DNA of 64,000 nucleotides, from contig CP053448.1 of NCBI GenBank assembly GCA_013285445.1, forward strand, positions 2,587,530 to 2,651,529. The letters run 5' to 3'. How positions within the stretch are numbered: the first letter of the stretch is position 1; the number at the start of each line of letters is the position of its first letter. The notes beneath the pieces are model-generated. The model ran no database searches. It saw only the letters and a program-made list of their open reading frames with translations, and was not told the origin of the DNA. This document shows, piece by piece, positions 62,756 to 64,000 of this stretch. Both the position numbers and the translations under genes were made by a program. This DNA is from Pseudomonadota bacterium. Its GTDB lineage: Bacteria; Pseudomonadota; Gammaproteobacteria; Xanthomonadales; Wenzhouxiangellaceae.

Positions 62756-63985
62756 ATGCACGACCGCGAGCTTTACCGTCAGATTTTGGGTATCCAGACG
62801 CCGTGGGAGGTTTCTGAAGTGCAAGTCGACCTGCCGGCAGCCGGTGTGACCGTCCATATCCGACATTCCGGAGAGGGCTTGGCCTGTCCGAAGTGCGCGC
62901 AGCGCTGCCCGGGCTACGACACCCGTGAGCGCAAGTGGCGACACTTGGATACCTGCCAGTACAAGACCTGGCTGGTCGCGCAAGTGCCGCGCGTTCGGTG
63001 TCCGGAGCACGGCGTTCACCAAGTCCCGGTGCCTTGGGCGGAGAGCAACTCTCGGCTGACCGCGCTGTTTGAGGCTTTGGTGATTGACTGGCTCAAGATT
63101 GGCACGATTTCGGAGGTGGCCGAGCAGCTGGGTTTGAGCTGGTCGGCGGTCAGCGGTGTCCAGGAGCGTGCGGTGGCGCGCGGCCTGGCGCGTCGCGGCC
63201 AGGCCTTTCCGGACTCGATCGGCATTGATGAGACGGCGTTTCAACGTCGGCACCAGTATGTGACCGTGATCAGCAGTGGCGATCGGGTGCTGCATGTGGC
63301 TGACGACCGCAAGCGCGAGACGCTGGGGGCTTGGTACGTCGAGCAACCGGCTGAAACGCTGGCCGGCCTGCGCACGGTCACCATGGACATGTGGGGCCCG
63401 TTCATTGACGCCACGATGGCGCATGTGCCGGGTGCTGCGCACAAGATCGCCTTTGACAAGTTCCACGTCGCCCAGCATCTCGGCGACGCCGTCGACAAGG
63501 TTCGCCGCAGTGAACACAAGGCCCTGCTGGCCGCTGAAGGTGGCTCGCTTCTGAGCAAGAGCCGCTACCTGTGGCTGCAGCATCCCGACAACATGACCGA
63601 CACGAACTGGAGCCGCCTCAAGGAACTCAAGGCCGCCAACCTGAAGACGGCCCGGGCCTGGGCGATCAAGACCCACGCGATGTGCTTGTGGGGCTACAAG
63701 CGCCGAGGCTGGGCGCGCAAGGCCTGGATGAGCTGGTATGGCTGGGCCATCCGATCGCGCCTGGAACCGATCAAGAAGGTCGCCAGAATGGTCAAGCGTC
63801 ATCTTGAGGGCATCGTGACGGCTGTGGTGACCGGTGCAACCAACGCCCGGGCCGAGGGCTTCAACACGAAGATCCAGAAAATCAAGCGTGATGCCCGGGG
63901 CTTCCGGAACAAGGAGCGGTTCAAGGCTGCCATCTACTTTCACCTGGGTGGCCTCGACCTCTACCCGGCGGCGGTCCAGAAATGA
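62756..63985 (+). mobile_element. ISL3-family insertion sequence, transposase gene
   Basis: A 409-residue ISL3 transposase. The N-terminal zinc ribbon has CPKCAQRC...CPEHG. A helix-turn-helix region (about 115-135) includes VAEQLGLSWSAV. The DDE core has D in SIGIDETAF, D in DMWGPFIDA and E in NARAEGFNTKI, followed by the typical IKRDARGFRNKERFKAAIYFHLGG. It looks intact. The left terminal repeat must lie between 62723 and 62755; the right end probably lies just past 64000, as the window ends 15 nt after the stop. I could not match the ends. Confidence 0.92.
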
Positions 63986-64000
63986 ACGCCACCCACACGA

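Overview
This window reads as a contiguous piece of chromosome from a high-GC gammaproteobacterium. The evidence is gene order: tRNA-Tyr/Gly/Thr-tuf-tRNA-Trp-secE-nusG-rplKAJL-rpoB, rhlB divergent from trxA-rho, ffh divergent from a ypjD/corB pair, and rpsP-rimM-trmD-rplS. A type II secretion operon, an OprC-type copper receptor, abundant REP-like palindromes and a chromosomal mevalonate operon would fit a Xanthomonadales/Chromatiales-type lineage (for example a Wenzhouxiangella-like organism). That placement is inference and is not proven here.

Layout. 1-5.7 kb (minus strand): the translation/transcription supercluster, driven from a good promoter upstream of tRNA-Tyr and ending in the first 11 codons of rpoB. 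5.7-13 kb (minus): gspC-gspD-gspE-gspF followed by translationally coupled ftsE-ftsX, linking the type II secretion system and cell-division genes in one transcription unit. 13-17.2 kb: rhlB (minus), then trxA, rho and an orphan OmpR-type response regulator (plus). 17.2-17.5 kb: a 64-bp tandem palindromic repeat array. 17.6-22.5 kb (minus): a compact lower mevalonate operon, mvaD - phosphomevalonate kinase - HMG-CoA reductase/mevalonate kinase fusion - idi. 22.6-26.9 kb: cell-wall amidase, an NsrR-like Rrf2 regulator divergent from an aidB-like gene with a palindromic operator between them, and a SlyD/FkpB-type isomerase. 27-32 kb: a copper TonB receptor with a DUF2946-like partner, and a PAS-GGDEF-EAL protein. 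32-38.7 kb: Hsp15, a NaChBac-type sodium channel, HtpG, an M49-like lipoprotein peptidase, and an M23 peptidase overlapping a bactofilin. 38.8-40.8 kb: rplS-trmD-rimM-rpsP.

From 40.8 to 58.5 kb an accessory block separates rpsP from ffh, which are adjacent in many gammaproteobacteria. It holds an IS3 remnant, a LamG-type secreted protein, a heparinase-like secreted protein, a 15-residue-repeat protein with a C-terminal S74 chaperone domain, a diguanylate cyclase, a frameshifted hydrolase, a chromate transporter, a potassium channel with a regulatory domain, three small non-coding palindromic (MITE-like) elements, and an operon of FAD oxidoreductase, FMN 2-hydroxyacid dehydrogenase and TPP enzyme. 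Three reading frames in this block end in a similar tail (FADRFE, FADRFQ, FRDRFE), which could be a sorting signal. 58.5-64 kb resumes core synteny (ffh, ccsA-like, corB-like, a Sel1-like lipoprotein) and ends in an ISL3-family transposase.

How it fits together: the operons are tight, with many ATGA/GTGA overlaps. The accessory material is concentrated at the ffh/rpsP junction. Several repeat families (REP-like, heptamer, MITE-like) decorate intergenic spaces and gene ends.
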